From Microbacterium hominis NBRC 15708 (lineage in GTDB: Bacteria > Actinomycetota > Actinomycetes > Actinomycetales > Microbacteriaceae): a stretch of DNA of 64,000 bases. The position numbers were made by a program, and so were the translations under genes. Each line of letters starts with the position of its first letter. The first letter of the stretch is position 1. The stretch is taken from assembly GCF_001592125.1 (NCBI RefSeq), contig NZ_BCWI01000008.1, positions 1-64,000 on the forward strand, in the 5' to 3' direction. Shown piece by piece: positions 15,743 through 25,295 of this stretch. A model generated the notes under the pieces. The model saw nothing but the letters and a program-made list of their open reading frames with translations, made no database searches and had not been told where the DNA came from.

Positions 15743-17872
15743 TCAGTCGGCGGCGAGACCGAGCACGTCCAGCAGCCAGGCGAGCTCGAACGAGCGCTGG
15801 TGCCACGAGTTGTAGCGTCCGGAGACCCCGCCGTGGCCGGCGACCATCTCGCACTTGAGCAGCGCGTCCGCGCCCACCTCGCGCAGACGCGCGACCCACT
15901 TCGCGGGCTCGACGTAGTACACGCGGGTGTCGTTGAGCGAGGTGGTCGCCAGGATGCGGGGGTACGTGACGCCCGCGCGGACGTTCTCGTACGGCGTGTA
16001 CGACTTCATGTACGCGTACACCTCGGCGTCGTGCAGCGGGTCGCCCCACTCGTCCCACTCGATGACGGTCAGCGGCAGCGACGGGTCGAGGATCGTGGTC
16101 AGCGCGTCGACGAACGGCACGTCGGCGAGGATGCCGGCGAACAGCTCGGGGGCGAGGTTCGCGACGGCGCCCATCAGCAACCCGCCGGCCGATCCGCCCT
16201 CGGCGACGAGCCGGTCGGGGCTCGTGACGCCGGTGTCGACGAGGTGCCGGGCGACGTCGACGAAGTCCGTGAACGTGTTGCGCTTGTGCTGCAGCTTGCC
16301 GTCCTCGTACCACTGGCGGCCGAGCTCGCCGCCCCCGCGCACGTGCGCCACCGCGAACACGACGCCGCGGTCGAGCATCGACAGACGCGCGACGGAGAAG
16401 CCCGGCTCGATCGAGTGCTCGTACGAGCCGTAGCCGTACAGATGCACGGGTCGCGGCCCGTCGCCGGGGTCGCCGAACGAGCGCTTCCAGACGAGCGAGA
16501 CGGGTACCCGGGTGCCGTCGGATGCCGTGACCCACTCCCGCCGCTGTGCGTACTCCTGCGGCTCGTACCCGCCGAGCACCGGCTGTCGCTTGCGCAGCAG
16601 CAGCTCGCCGGAGGCCACCACGTAGTCGTAGACGGTCCCGGGGGTCACGAACGAGCCGAACCCGAGCCGCACCATCGGGGGAGCCCACTCCGGGTTGCCC
16701 GCGGCGCCGGCGGTGTACAGCTCCTCCGGGAAGTCGAGCTCGTCCACGGCGCCGGTGCGGTAGTCGAGGATCCCCATGCGCGACAGGCCGTCGCGGCGGT
16801 ACGACACCACCGCCCAGTCCCGGAACGCCGAGACGTCCAGCAGACGGCGTCCCGGCGTGTGGGGGAGCACGACCTCCCGCGCGCCGAGAGGGTCGGATGC
16901 CGCGACCCGCACGAGCTCGAAGTCGAGCGCATCCTGGTTGTGCACGATGTAGAGCACGTCCTCGCCGTCGACGACGGCGTGGGTGCTCGAGTACTCGACG
17001 CCCTCGCGGCGCGGCCAGATCGAGCGCGGCTCGGCCCCGGCGCCGAGCTCGGCGGCCTCCAGGAGGTACTCCTCCGTCGTGATGGACGATCCCACCTCGA
17101 TCACGAGGTACTTCTCGCTGCGGGTGAATCCCGCCCCCACCCAGTAGCGCTCGTCCGGCTCGTGGAACAGGCGGACGTCGGCGGCCGCGTCGGTGCCGAC
17201 CTCGTGCAGCCAGACGGTGTCGGGGCGCCAGGCGTCGTCGACCGTCGTGTACACCACGTACCGGCCGTCGGGGGAGAAGGAGGCGCCCGCGGACGTGTTC
17301 TCGACGACGTCGCCGAGCGTCTCGCCGGTGGCGAGGTCGCGGATGCGCAGCGTGTACCGCTCGTCGCCGGCGACATCCACGCCGTACAGCAGACGCCTGC
17401 CGTCGGTGCTCACGTCGAAGCTGCCGAGGGAGAAGAACTCGTGGCCGTCGGCTTCGACGTTGCCGTCCAGGAGCACCGTCTCGCCGGGGACGTCGACGCC
17501 GGGGGTGAGCACCGGCGGCGTCCAGTCGTCGGGACCGGACAGCGGCGCGCGGCAGTGGATGCCGTACTGCTTGCCCTCGACGGTGCGTCCGTAGTACCAC
17601 CACGCGCCCTGACGGGTCGGCACGGAGAGGTCGGTCTCGAGCGTCCGGGCCTTGATCTCGTCGAAGATCCGCTGGCGCAGTCCCGCGAGGTGCGCGGTGC
17701 GCGCCTCGGTGTAGGCGTTCTCGGCCTCGAGGTGCGCGATGACCTCGGCATCCTCCTTGGCGCGCAGCCATTCGAAGTCGTCGCGGACCTCGTCGCCGTG
17801 ATGCCGGCGGATCGTGGGGCGTACCGGGGCGATCGGCGCGGACGGCGGCGTGGAGGCGAGGTCTCGGGTCAC
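15743..17872 (-). CDS. ptrB: Oligopeptidase B-like S9 prolyl oligopeptidase family peptidase
   Basis: 709-aa cytosolic serine peptidase that cleaves short peptides, typically after basic residues. It has the N-terminal S9 beta-propeller region, then an alpha/beta-hydrolase domain. The nucleophile motif is GGSAGGLLMG (about residue 560), and HARGGGELG is replaced here by HVRGGGELGRQWYEDGK. The catalytic-His region is GHGGVSGRY near residue 680. No signal peptide. The GTG start at 17872 lies 6 nt after TAGCGT (17879-17884, complement), predicting a leaderless mRNA. It is divergent from the phosphate transporter. Confidence 0.93.
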   Translation of the reverse strand: MTRDLASTPPSAPIAPVRPTIRRHHGDEVRDDFEWLRAKEDAEVIAHLEAENAYTEARTAHLAGLRQRIFDEIKARTLETDLSVPTRQGAWWYYGRTVEGKQYGIHCRAPLSGPDDWTPPVLTPGVDVPGETVLLDGNVEADGHEFFSLGSFDVSTDGRRLLYGVDVAGDERYTLRIRDLATGETLGDVVENTSAGASFSPDGRYVVYTTVDDAWRPDTVWLHEVGTDAAADVRLFHEPDERYWVGAGFTRSEKYLVIEVGSSITTEEYLLEAAELGAGAEPRSIWPRREGVEYSSTHAVVDGEDVLYIVHNQDALDFELVRVAASDPLGAREVVLPHTPGRRLLDVSAFRDWAVVSYRRDGLSRMGILDYRTGAVDELDFPEELYTAGAAGNPEWAPPMVRLGFGSFVTPGTVYDYVVASGELLLRKRQPVLGGYEPQEYAQRREWVTASDGTRVPVSLVWKRSFGDPGDGPRPVHLYGYGSYEHSIEPGFSVARLSMLDRGVVFAVAHVRGGGELGRQWYEDGKLQHKRNTFTDFVDVARHLVDTGVTSPDRLVAEGGSAGGLLMGAVANLAPELFAGILADVPFVDALTTILDPSLPLTVIEWDEWGDPLHDAEVYAYMKSYTPYENVRAGVTYPRILATTSLNDTRVYYVEPAKWVARLREVGADALLKCEMVAGHGGVSGRYNSWHQRSFELAWLLDVLGLAAD

Positions 17873-17965
17873 CGCTCCACGCTAATCGACGACCGGCGTG
17901 TCGGGGGCGAAGCGGCGTTCGGCGCCGGCCCGCGGATGTGGGAGTATTTCTGTGGTCCGGTTGCC

Positions 17966-17987
17966 GGAGTATGAACCCACGGTGAAC
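17966..17987 (-). promoter_or_regulatory. PHO-box-like direct repeat upstream of pit
   Basis: On the minus strand two contiguous 11-mers, GTTCACCGTGG and GTTCATACTCC, share GTTCA at 11-nt spacing. This is the layout of actinobacterial PhoP direct-repeat units (GTTCACC core). The site is about 60-80 nt before the phosphate transporter start and is a candidate for phosphate-dependent control. Confidence 0.55.
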
Positions 17988-18048
17988 TCTTCGTTCGCAC
18001 CGCCGATCCCATCGGCTCCCTTCCCACGAATCCCGACGAAAGCGAACT

Positions 18049-19323
18049 GTGGAAACCGCTGCACTCATCGTCGTGCTGGTGATCGCGCTGGCGCTGTTCT
18101 TCGACTTCACGAACGGCTTCCACGACACCGCGAACGCGATGGCCACCCCGATCGCGACCGGAGCGCTCAAGCCCAAGGTCGCCGTCCTCCTCGCCGCGAG
18201 CCTGAACCTCGTCGGTGCCTTCCTGTCCACGGAGGTCTCCAAGACGATCTCCCACGGGATCATCCGCGAGGACCAGATCGAGCCGCTGGCCTTCCTGCCG
18301 ATCATCTTCGCCGGCCTCATCGGCGCCATCACCTGGAACATGCTCACGTGGCTGCTCGGGCTGCCCTCCAGCTCCTCGCACGCGCTGTTCGGCGGCCTCA
18401 TCGGCGCGACCCTGGTCGGCGCGAGCGTCGCGGCCATCGACTTCGGCATGGTCTTGAGCAAGGTCGTGCTGCCGGCGCTGATCGCGCCGTTCACGGCGGG
18501 TGTGATCGCGTTCCTCGTCACGCGCCTCGCCTACGCGGTGACCCGTCGCTACGACAACAAGCCCGACGGACGCGACGGCTTCCGCTGGGGCCAGATCTTC
18601 ACCTCGTCGCTCGTCGCCCTGGCGCACGGCACGAACGACGCCCAGAAGACGATGGGCGTCATCACCCTGGCGCTGATCATGGCGGGCTGGCAGAACTCCG
18701 CCCACGCCGATCCGCAGCTGTGGGTCATCCTCGCCTGTGCGTTCACGATCGCGCTCGGCACCTACATGGGCGGCTGGCGCATCATCCGCACCCTCGGCAA
18801 GGGCCTCACCGACGTCAAGCCCGCGCAGGGCTTCTCCGCCGAGACCTCCACGGCGGCGACGATCCTGGCCTCCAGCGCGCTCGGCTTCGCCCTGTCCACG
18901 ACGCAGGTGGCGTCGGGATCGGTCATCGGCTCGGGGCTCGGCCGCCGCGGCTCCACGGTCCGCTGGCGCACCGTGGGCCGCATCGCCGTCGGCTGGGTGC
19001 TCACCCTGCCGGCCTCCGCCGCGGTGGGCGCCCTGGCCGCGCTGCTGGTGGTGTGGTTCGGGAACGTGGGCATCTTCATCGACGCCGTGATCGCGGTCGC
19101 GATCATCGTCGGCCTCTTCCTGCGCTCCCGCCGCAACCAGGTGGACTCCTCGAACGCCATGAGCGAGGTCGCCGACTCCGGCCTGGCCGTCAAGGTCAAG
19201 CGCAACCCGCCGCCCACCCGCCGCCAGCGTGCGATCCTGCGCGAAGAGCGTGCACGCGAGAAGGCGCAGCGGGCGAAGGACAAGGCCGACCGCGCGCACC
19301 GTCAGGGGAAGGACCCGCGCTGA
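18049..19323 (+). CDS. pit: PiT-family inorganic phosphate transporter
   Basis: 424-aa low-affinity, cation-coupled phosphate permease of the plasma membrane. The duplicated PiT signatures are visible as FDFTNGFHDTANAMAT near residue 15 and ALAHGTNDAQKTMG near residue 195. About ten hydrophobic segments are present, and SSSHALFGGL is also characteristic. The C-terminus is a long Arg/Lys-rich cytosolic tail. Start GTG 18049 is the best fit to the family N-terminus; the ribosome site (GACGAAAG) is weak. The next gene starts within its stop codon (TGATG). An upstream PHO-box-like repeat suggests PhoP control. Confidence 0.94.
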   Translation: METAALIVVLVIALALFFDFTNGFHDTANAMATPIATGALKPKVAVLLAASLNLVGAFLSTEVSKTISHGIIREDQIEPLAFLPIIFAGLIGAITWNMLTWLLGLPSSSSHALFGGLIGATLVGASVAAIDFGMVLSKVVLPALIAPFTAGVIAFLVTRLAYAVTRRYDNKPDGRDGFRWGQIFTSSLVALAHGTNDAQKTMGVITLALIMAGWQNSAHADPQLWVILACAFTIALGTYMGGWRIIRTLGKGLTDVKPAQGFSAETSTAATILASSALGFALSTTQVASGSVIGSGLGRRGSTVRWRTVGRIAVGWVLTLPASAAVGALAALLVVWFGNVGIFIDAVIAVAIIVGLFLRSRRNQVDSSNAMSEVADSGLAVKVKRNPPPTRRQRAILREERAREKAQRAKDKADRAHRQGKDPR

Positions 19324-19655
19324 TGGGCATCATGATCGACTGGTTCGCCTTCGTCCAGGTCTTCGCCGCGGCGCTCGCCGGTGCGCTGCTCGTGGTCGGC
19401 TTCTACGCGGTCGGCCTGCGGCTGCTCGTGCGCGGCGGCCGCGCACCCGTCGTGGCGCCGGCGGAGTTCACGGACGCCATCACCGTCATCAGCGAGAAGG
19501 AGGCCAAGCGGGCCGCGAAGGCCGCCGCGAAGGCCGCGAAGAAGAGTCCCCTCACCGACGGGCAGAAGCGTGTGGCCCTCGTCGGCGCCTACCTGTGCTT
19601 CGCGCTGTGCGGCGTCGCCGTGCTCGCGGGCCTCGCACTGATCGTGGTGCGCTGA
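19323..19655 (+). CDS. Small two-helix membrane protein coupled to pit
   Basis: 110 aa with two predicted membrane helices (about 6-33 and 83-108). They are separated by a Lys/Ala-rich cytosolic loop (EKEAKRAAKAAAKAAKK). No recognised family. Its ATG shares the A of the pit stop codon, so translation is probably coupled. Proteins of this plan often follow PiT transporters in Microbacteriaceae (recalled, not searched), suggesting an accessory or stability role, but nothing in the sequence proves it. Confidence 0.82.
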   Translation: MGIMIDWFAFVQVFAAALAGALLVVGFYAVGLRLLVRGGRAPVVAPAEFTDAITVISEKEAKRAAKAAAKAAKKSPLTDGQKRVALVGAYLCFALCGVAVLAGLALIVVR

Positions 19656-19700
19656 GCGGGCACCCGACGCGGCGTCGCGACCCCCGCCTAGGCTGAGGGC

Positions 19701-20606
19701 ATGGCCACAGAGTCGATCCGCTTCGGCATCCATCCGCCCGCACGGCGCGTGATCGTGCACCTGAGCGACACGCATCTGCTGGCAGGAAACCGGCCGCTGG
19801 GCGGGCGCTACGACACGGCGGCGAACCTCACCGCCTCGTTGGCGGCGGTGGAGCGCACCGGCGTGCGACCCGACGCGATCGTCTTCACGGGCGATCTGAC
19901 CGACCTCGGTGAGCCGGAGGCCTACGCGGCGCTTCGTGCCACCGTCGAGCCCGTCGCCGCACGCCTGGGCGCGCCGATCGTGTGGGTCGCGGGAAACCAC
20001 GACGAGCGCCCCGCGCTGCGGGCGGGGCTGCTCGACGGGACCGCGTCGGCCGAGCCGATCACCGGCGTGTGGGATCTGGGCGGGCTGCGGCTGATCGCCC
20101 TCGACTCGTCGGTGCCGGGCTGGCACCACGGCGATCTGGATGCCGCGCAGCTCGACTGGCTCCGCGGCATCCTCGCCGAGCCGGCACCGCTCGGAACGAT
20201 CCTGGCGCTGCACCACCCGCCGCTTCCGAGTCACATCCCCTTCTTCGACATCCTCGAGCTGCGGCACCAGCACGAGCTCGCCGCCGTGCTCGCCGGCAGC
20301 GACGTACGGGCGATCCTCGCCGGGCACCTCCACTACGCGACGTCCGGGACGTTCGCGGGCATCCCGGTGAGCGTCGCGTCGGCGACCTGCTACACGATGA
20401 ACCTCCAGCGCCCGCCGCAGGAGGTCAACGGCATGGACGGCGGTCAGTCCTTCCATCTCGTCCACGTCTACGACGACACGATCACCCATGCGGTGGTGCC
20501 CGTGGGGGAGGGCGAGACGGCCGAGGTCTTCACGCCGGAGTGGACGCGACGCATGGCGGCGCTGAGCGCCGAGGAGCGCCTGGAGGCGTTCTCACGCAAA
20601 CGCTGA
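19701..20606 (+). CDS. Calcineurin-like metallophosphoesterase (CpdA/3',5'-cAMP phosphodiesterase type)
   Basis: 301 aa. It carries the binuclear-metal motifs of class III cyclic nucleotide phosphodiesterases: LSDTHL (D-x-H, about residue 20), FTGDLTD (G-D-x2-D, about 57), VAGNHDE (G-N-H-D/E, about 95), and later LHHPP and GHLHY. The likely substrate is cAMP or another phosphodiester, but CpdA-like folds vary, so I give no symbol. The ATG at 19701 is exactly 6 nt after TAGGCT (19689-19694), a leaderless promoter. It is followed by, but not overlapping, a MerR/aldo-keto reductase unit with its own promoter. Confidence 0.88.
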   Translation: MATESIRFGIHPPARRVIVHLSDTHLLAGNRPLGGRYDTAANLTASLAAVERTGVRPDAIVFTGDLTDLGEPEAYAALRATVEPVAARLGAPIVWVAGNHDERPALRAGLLDGTASAEPITGVWDLGGLRLIALDSSVPGWHHGDLDAAQLDWLRGILAEPAPLGTILALHHPPLPSHIPFFDILELRHQHELAAVLAGSDVRAILAGHLHYATSGTFAGIPVSVASATCYTMNLQRPPQEVNGMDGGQSFHLVHVYDDTITHAVVPVGEGETAEVFTPEWTRRMAALSAEERLEAFSRKR

Positions 20607-20626
20607 TCGCGTCGTCGCCGACCCGC

Positions 20627-20657
20627 TTGACTGAGAGTGCACTCTAAGTTCTAGCGT
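20627..20657 (+). promoter_or_regulatory. MerR-type promoter with 19-bp spacer and AGAGTGCACTCT operator
   Basis: The -35 TTGACT (20627-20632) and -10 TAGCGT (20652-20657) are separated by 19 bp, the overlong spacer typical of MerR-activated promoters. The perfect palindrome AGAGTGCACTCT (20634-20645) fills that spacer. The merR ATG is 6 nt downstream of the -10, so the transcript is leaderless. Confidence 0.8.
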
Positions 20658-20663
20658 GGGGGC

Positions 20664-21043
20664 ATGACCCTCCTTCACGACGGCGTCTCGATCGCCACGG
20701 TCGCCGAGGCGACCGGTGTGTCCGCCCACACCTTGCGCTACTACGAGCGCGAGGGACTGATGCTGGCGCCGATCGACCGCGCCTCGTCGTCGCACCGGCG
20801 CTACACGGAGGCCGACATCGCGTGGGTCCGTTTCCTCACGCGACTGCGCATGACCGGAATGCCCATCGCCGGCATCCGGCGGTACACCGAGCTCGTGCGC
20901 GTGGGGGAGTCGACGGTGCCGCAGCGGCGCGAGCTCCTCGTCGAGCACCGCGAACGCGTCCGCGCACAGCTGGAGGAGATCACCGCCAGCCTGCGCGCCA
21001 TCGACCACAAGATCGACATCTACGACAAGGAGATCGCACACTC

Positions 21044-21047
<4 letters not shown>
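20664..21047 (+). CDS. MerR family transcriptional regulator
   Basis: 127 aa. The N-terminal helix-turn-helix is typical ([22 protein letters not shown]), followed by the wing [17 protein letters not shown] and a long C-terminal coiled coil. No obvious effector cysteines, so an organic ligand or carbonyl stress signal is more likely than a metal. It is probably autoregulated through the palindromic promoter directly upstream. It overlaps the downstream aldo-keto reductase by 4 nt (ATGA), which is therefore the likely target. Similar MerR/AKR pairs respond to aldehydes in other bacteria; here that is inference. Confidence 0.92.
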
Positions 21048-22030
<983 letters not shown>

Positions 22031-22036
22031 TCGGAC

Positions 22037-22077
22037 GGCGCCCTCCGCACCGGTCGATGACCGTGGCGGAGGGCGCC
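22037..22077. terminator. Hairpin after the aldo/keto reductase
   Basis: 12-nt perfect arms GGCGCCCTCCGC (22037-22048) and GCGGAGGGCGCC (22066-22077) begin 6 bp after the stop. No T-run. Confidence 0.75.
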
Positions 22078-22083
22078 GGCGTC

Positions 22084-22108
22084 TCCGGTGTACGTCGTGT
22101 ACACCGGA
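22084..22108. promoter_or_regulatory. 25-bp palindromic operator upstream of aspA
   Basis: Perfect 10-nt arms TCCGGTGTAC and GTACACCGGA flank a 5-nt centre. The site sits over the -35 region of a TAGGCT -10 box (22128-22133), so a dimeric repressor of GntR or TetR type is plausible. No such regulator is adjacent. Confidence 0.65.
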
Positions 22109-22177
22109 CGCGCCGCGTCGCCGCGGGTAGGCTCGACCACGACCACCCGAGGCGACGACCCAAAAGGACCTGCACTC

Positions 22178-23635
22178 ATGGCACTGGACGCAACGACGCG
22201 CACCGAGACCGACTCCCTGGGATCGATGGAGATCCCCGCGGATGCCTACTGGGGCATCCACACCGCCCGCGCTCTGGAGAACTTCCCCATCTCCATGCGC
22301 CCCATCTCCGTCTACAAGGACCTCGTCACCGCCCTCGCGATGGTCAAGCAGGCCTCCGCCCGCGCGAACCTGGAGATCGGCGTGCTGGATGCCGAGCGGG
22401 CCGACCTCATCGATCGCGCGTCCCAGCGGGTCATCGACGGCGAGTTCCACGACCAGTTCGTCGTGGGCGTCGTCCAGGGCGGCGCCGGCACCTCCACCAA
22501 CATGAACGCGAACGAGGTCATCACCAACATCGCGCTGGAGCTGGCCGGACGCCCGAAGGGCGACTACGCGTTCCTCTCGCCGATCGATCACACGAACCGC
22601 TCGCAGTCGACCAACGACGTGTACCCGACGGCCGTCAAGGTGGGCCTCAGCCTCGACCTCAAGACGCTGCTGGAGGAGCTCGACCTCCTGCGCCGCTCGT
22701 TCCTGGCGAAGGCCGTGGAGTTCCACGACATCCTGAAGATCGGTCGTACGCAGTTGCAGGACGCCGTCCCGATGACGCTCGGGCAGGAGTTCCACGGGTT
22801 CGCGACGACCCTCGGCTACGACCATCAGCGCCTCACCGAGAACGCCTATCTCCTGTTCGAGATCAACATGGGCGCCACCGCCATCGGCACGGGCATCACG
22901 ACGCATCCCGGCTATGCGCCGGCGGTGCTGCGCCACCTGCGGGAGATCACCGGCCTCGACCTCGCGACCGCCGACGACCTCGTCGAGGCGACGAGCGACA
23001 CCGGCTCGTTCATGTCCTTCTCCTCCACCCTCAAGCGCAACGCCATCAAGCTGTCGAAGATCGCCAACGACCTGCGGCTGCTCTCCAGCGGTCCTCAAGC
23101 GGGTCTCGGAGAGATCAACCTGCCCGCGCGTCAGGCGGGCTCCAGCATCATGCCCGGCAAGGTCAACCCCGTCATCCCGGAGGTCGTCAACCAGGTCGCG
23201 TTCTCTGTGGCGGGCGCCGATCTCACCGTGACGATGGCGGTGGAGGGCGGCCAGCTCCAGCTGAACGCGTTCGAGCCGATCATCGCGCACTCGATCTTCC
23301 AGTCGATCACCTGGATGCGCCGGGCCATGCGCAGCTTCCGGATCAACTGCGTCGACGGCATCACCGCGAACCGCGAGCGCCTCGGCGCCATGGTCGGCTC
23401 CTCGGTCGGCGTCGTGACGGCCCTCACGCCGTTCATCGGCTATGCCGCCTCGGCGGCCCTCGCCAAGACGGCGCTGCTCACGCACCGCAACGTCGGCGAC
23501 CTCGTCGTCGAAGCCGGTCTCATGAGCCGCGACGACGTCGACAAGCAGCTGTCGCCCGCGCGGCTGTCGGGGTTGGAGGCGATCACCCAGGCGATCCCGA
23601 TCGTCCAGCCGGCGGAGAACCTCGTCGAGAGCTGA
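22178..23635 (+). CDS. aspA: Aspartate ammonia-lyase
   Basis: 485-aa member of the fumarase/aspartase superfamily. It probably interconverts aspartate with fumarate plus ammonia. Evidence is the signature GSSIMPGKVNP (about residue 320), QGGAGTSTNMNANEV, SQSTNDVYPTA and GRTQLQDAVPMTLG. The length and the DSLGSMEIPADAYWG N-terminus favour aspartase over fumarase, but substrate cannot be fixed by eye. ATG 22178 follows a ~40-nt leader with AAAAGGA upstream. The palindrome at 22084-22108 suggests dedicated repression. Fumarate production links loosely with the dicarboxylate carrier at 40303. Confidence 0.93.
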   Translation: MALDATTRTETDSLGSMEIPADAYWGIHTARALENFPISMRPISVYKDLVTALAMVKQASARANLEIGVLDAERADLIDRASQRVIDGEFHDQFVVGVVQGGAGTSTNMNANEVITNIALELAGRPKGDYAFLSPIDHTNRSQSTNDVYPTAVKVGLSLDLKTLLEELDLLRRSFLAKAVEFHDILKIGRTQLQDAVPMTLGQEFHGFATTLGYDHQRLTENAYLLFEINMGATAIGTGITTHPGYAPAVLRHLREITGLDLATADDLVEATSDTGSFMSFSSTLKRNAIKLSKIANDLRLLSSGPQAGLGEINLPARQAGSSIMPGKVNPVIPEVVNQVAFSVAGADLTVTMAVEGGQLQLNAFEPIIAHSIFQSITWMRRAMRSFRINCVDGITANRERLGAMVGSSVGVVTALTPFIGYAASAALAKTALLTHRNVGDLVVEAGLMSRDDVDKQLSPARLSGLEAITQAIPIVQPAENLVES

Positions 23636-23718
23636 GCGCAACCCTTTGCGGGCGGCCGTCAACGCCCGATAGCGTACGTCTCAATCCGGCACCCTGTACC
23701 GAATCACCGAGGAGAGAC

Positions 23719-24135
23719 ATGACCGACCCCACTCAGCCCCCCGTCAACCCGCCGACGCCCCCGTCGGCGCCGCCCGTCGCACCGCCCGCCTACCAGGCGG
23801 CTCCCGCGTACGCCGGACCGCCCGCCCCCGGGGCGCCGGTCCCCGGCCGCACCCTCGGCATCGTCGCGTTCGTGGTGGCGATCTTCTTCAACATCATCGG
23901 CCTCATCCTGGGCATCGTGGCTCTCGTGCAGAGCCGCAAGGCGGGGGTCAAGAACGGCTGGGCGGTCGCGGCGATCATCGTCGGTGCCGTGCTGGCCGTG
24001 GTCGGCGTCATCGTCGGCATCATCCTCGTGGCCGTGTTCGCCAACGCGGCAGGCGATCTCATCCAGTTCTGCGCCAACAACCCCAGCGGGGTGTACGAGG
24101 TGAACGGGCAGACCGTCACCTGCAACGGCGGCTGA
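23719..24135 (+). CDS. DUF4190-like membrane protein with Pro-rich N-terminus
   Basis: 138 aa. A Pro/Ala-rich cytosolic N-terminus (about 1-48) is followed by two membrane helices (about 50-73 and 85-112). These are joined by a short VQSRKAGVKNGWAVAAI loop, the pattern of DUF4190 proteins. An extracytoplasmic tail carries two Cys (QFCANNP and VTCNGG) that could form a disulfide. Function unknown. The ATG at 23719 follows GAGGAGAG. Stand-alone gene with a hairpin terminator behind it. Confidence 0.85.
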   Translation: MTDPTQPPVNPPTPPSAPPVAPPAYQAAPAYAGPPAPGAPVPGRTLGIVAFVVAIFFNIIGLILGIVALVQSRKAGVKNGWAVAAIIVGAVLAVVGVIVGIILVAVFANAAGDLIQFCANNPSGVYEVNGQTVTCNGG

Positions 24136-24150
24136 TCCCGCGAACGTGCG

Positions 24151-24187
24151 ACGGCCCGCTCCTGCGCTTCGGCGCGGGGCGGGCCGT
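24151..24187. terminator. Hairpin between two convergent genes
   Basis: Arms ACGGCCCGC (24151-24159) and GCGGGCCGT (24179-24187) lie between the DUF4190 stop and the converging FAH-family gene, so it may serve both directions. Confidence 0.65.
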
Positions 24188-24209
24188 TCGTCGTCGAGCG
24201 GTCGCGGCC

Positions 24210-25076
24210 TCAGTCCAGGATGCGGCAGTGCGTCGTGAGCTCGCCGATCCCGTCGATGCCGACGGTCACGGTGGAGCGGTCCCGGAGGAAGATCTGTGGG
24301 TCGCGCGAGTAGCCCGCACCGCCGGGGCTCCCCGTGGAGATGAGGGTTCCCGGCAACAGCGTCGCCGACTGGGAGAGGTGCGCGATCAGCGTGGCGACCG
24401 AGCGGATCATCTGCCCCGTCGAGGCGTCCTGCACCATCTGGCCGTCGACGACGGCCCAGATGTGCAGATCCTGCGGGTCGGGGATCTCATCGGCCGTGAC
24501 GACGAACGGGCCGTTGGGGGTGAACCCGTCGAACGACTTGCACCGCGACCACTGCGCCTCGGAGAACTGGATGTCGCGCGCCGTGATGTCGTTGACGACG
24601 GTGTATCCCCACACGTGATCGAGCGCGTCCTCCGCCGGGACGTCCTTCGCGGGCGCGCCGATCACGACACCGAGCTCCGACTCGTAGTCGACCGACTCGC
24701 TGAGCGTGCGCGGCCAGCTCGTCGTGCCCTCGTTGCCGGCCAGGGAATTCGGCCACAGCGTGAACACGGTCGGTGCGGTGTCGGCCTTCAGGCCGAGCTC
24801 GCTGGAGTGCGCCGCGTAGTTGAGGCCGACCGCGAGGACGATGGGCGGCGCGGCGACGGCCGGCCCGAACACGAGCCCCGCGAGGGGGATGCCCTCGGCA
24901 TCCGCGGCCGCCTCTCGCACCCGTGCGAGCAGGTCGTCGCCGCCCTCGATGAGGGATTGCAGCGTGCGCGGCGCGCCCGCGAACAGGGCGCCCACCGGGG
25001 CGACACGTCCGGGGGCGACGACGGCGACCAGCTGCGGATCGTCCGTCTCGGGCAGCACGACGTGGGCGAAACGCAT
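24210..25076 (-). CDS. Fumarylacetoacetate hydrolase family protein
   Basis: 288 aa. The C-terminal FAH fold is visible through GLNYAAHSSELG (start of the catalytic domain, about residue 85), the metal-ligand region DYESELGVVIGAPAKDV (about 135-150), YTVVNDITARDIQ and SGPGG-type GSPGGAGYSRDP. Members hydrolyse or decarboxylate 2-oxo-diacids or acylpyruvates, and the exact substrate is not readable. The N-terminal ~70 residues are a short family extension. ATG 25076 is 6 nt after TACCCT (25083-25088, complement). It stands alone on the minus strand. Confidence 0.92.
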   Translation of the reverse strand: MRFAHVVLPETDDPQLVAVVAPGRVAPVGALFAGAPRTLQSLIEGGDDLLARVREAAADAEGIPLAGLVFGPAVAAPPIVLAVGLNYAAHSSELGLKADTAPTVFTLWPNSLAGNEGTTSWPRTLSESVDYESELGVVIGAPAKDVPAEDALDHVWGYTVVNDITARDIQFSEAQWSRCKSFDGFTPNGPFVVTADEIPDPQDLHIWAVVDGQMVQDASTGQMIRSVATLIAHLSQSATLLPGTLISTGSPGGAGYSRDPQIFLRDRSTVTVGIDGIGELTTHCRILD

Positions 25077-25295
25077 CCCTCCAGGGTAGTGGGGACGGCG
25101 CGACGGCGCAGGTTTTGGTGATTACGGTCGCGACGCGGGTCTCCGCAGGTTGCAGTGGGAAAGACTCAGCGCCCGGTGCCGCGGCGATGCCTGCGTGTCT
25201 CCCGGGCGCTGAGTTGGCCTACAGTCATTGTCCGTCGGTGCTCTCGGGGGTGTCAAGAGGGTGCCCGCGGCATCCGCGCATGCTTGGATGGAGGC

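Noticed and set aside
15594..18521. 975-codon minus-strand frame overlapping ptrB and pit
   Set aside because: A shadow frame; the real ptrB frame carries all catalytic motifs.
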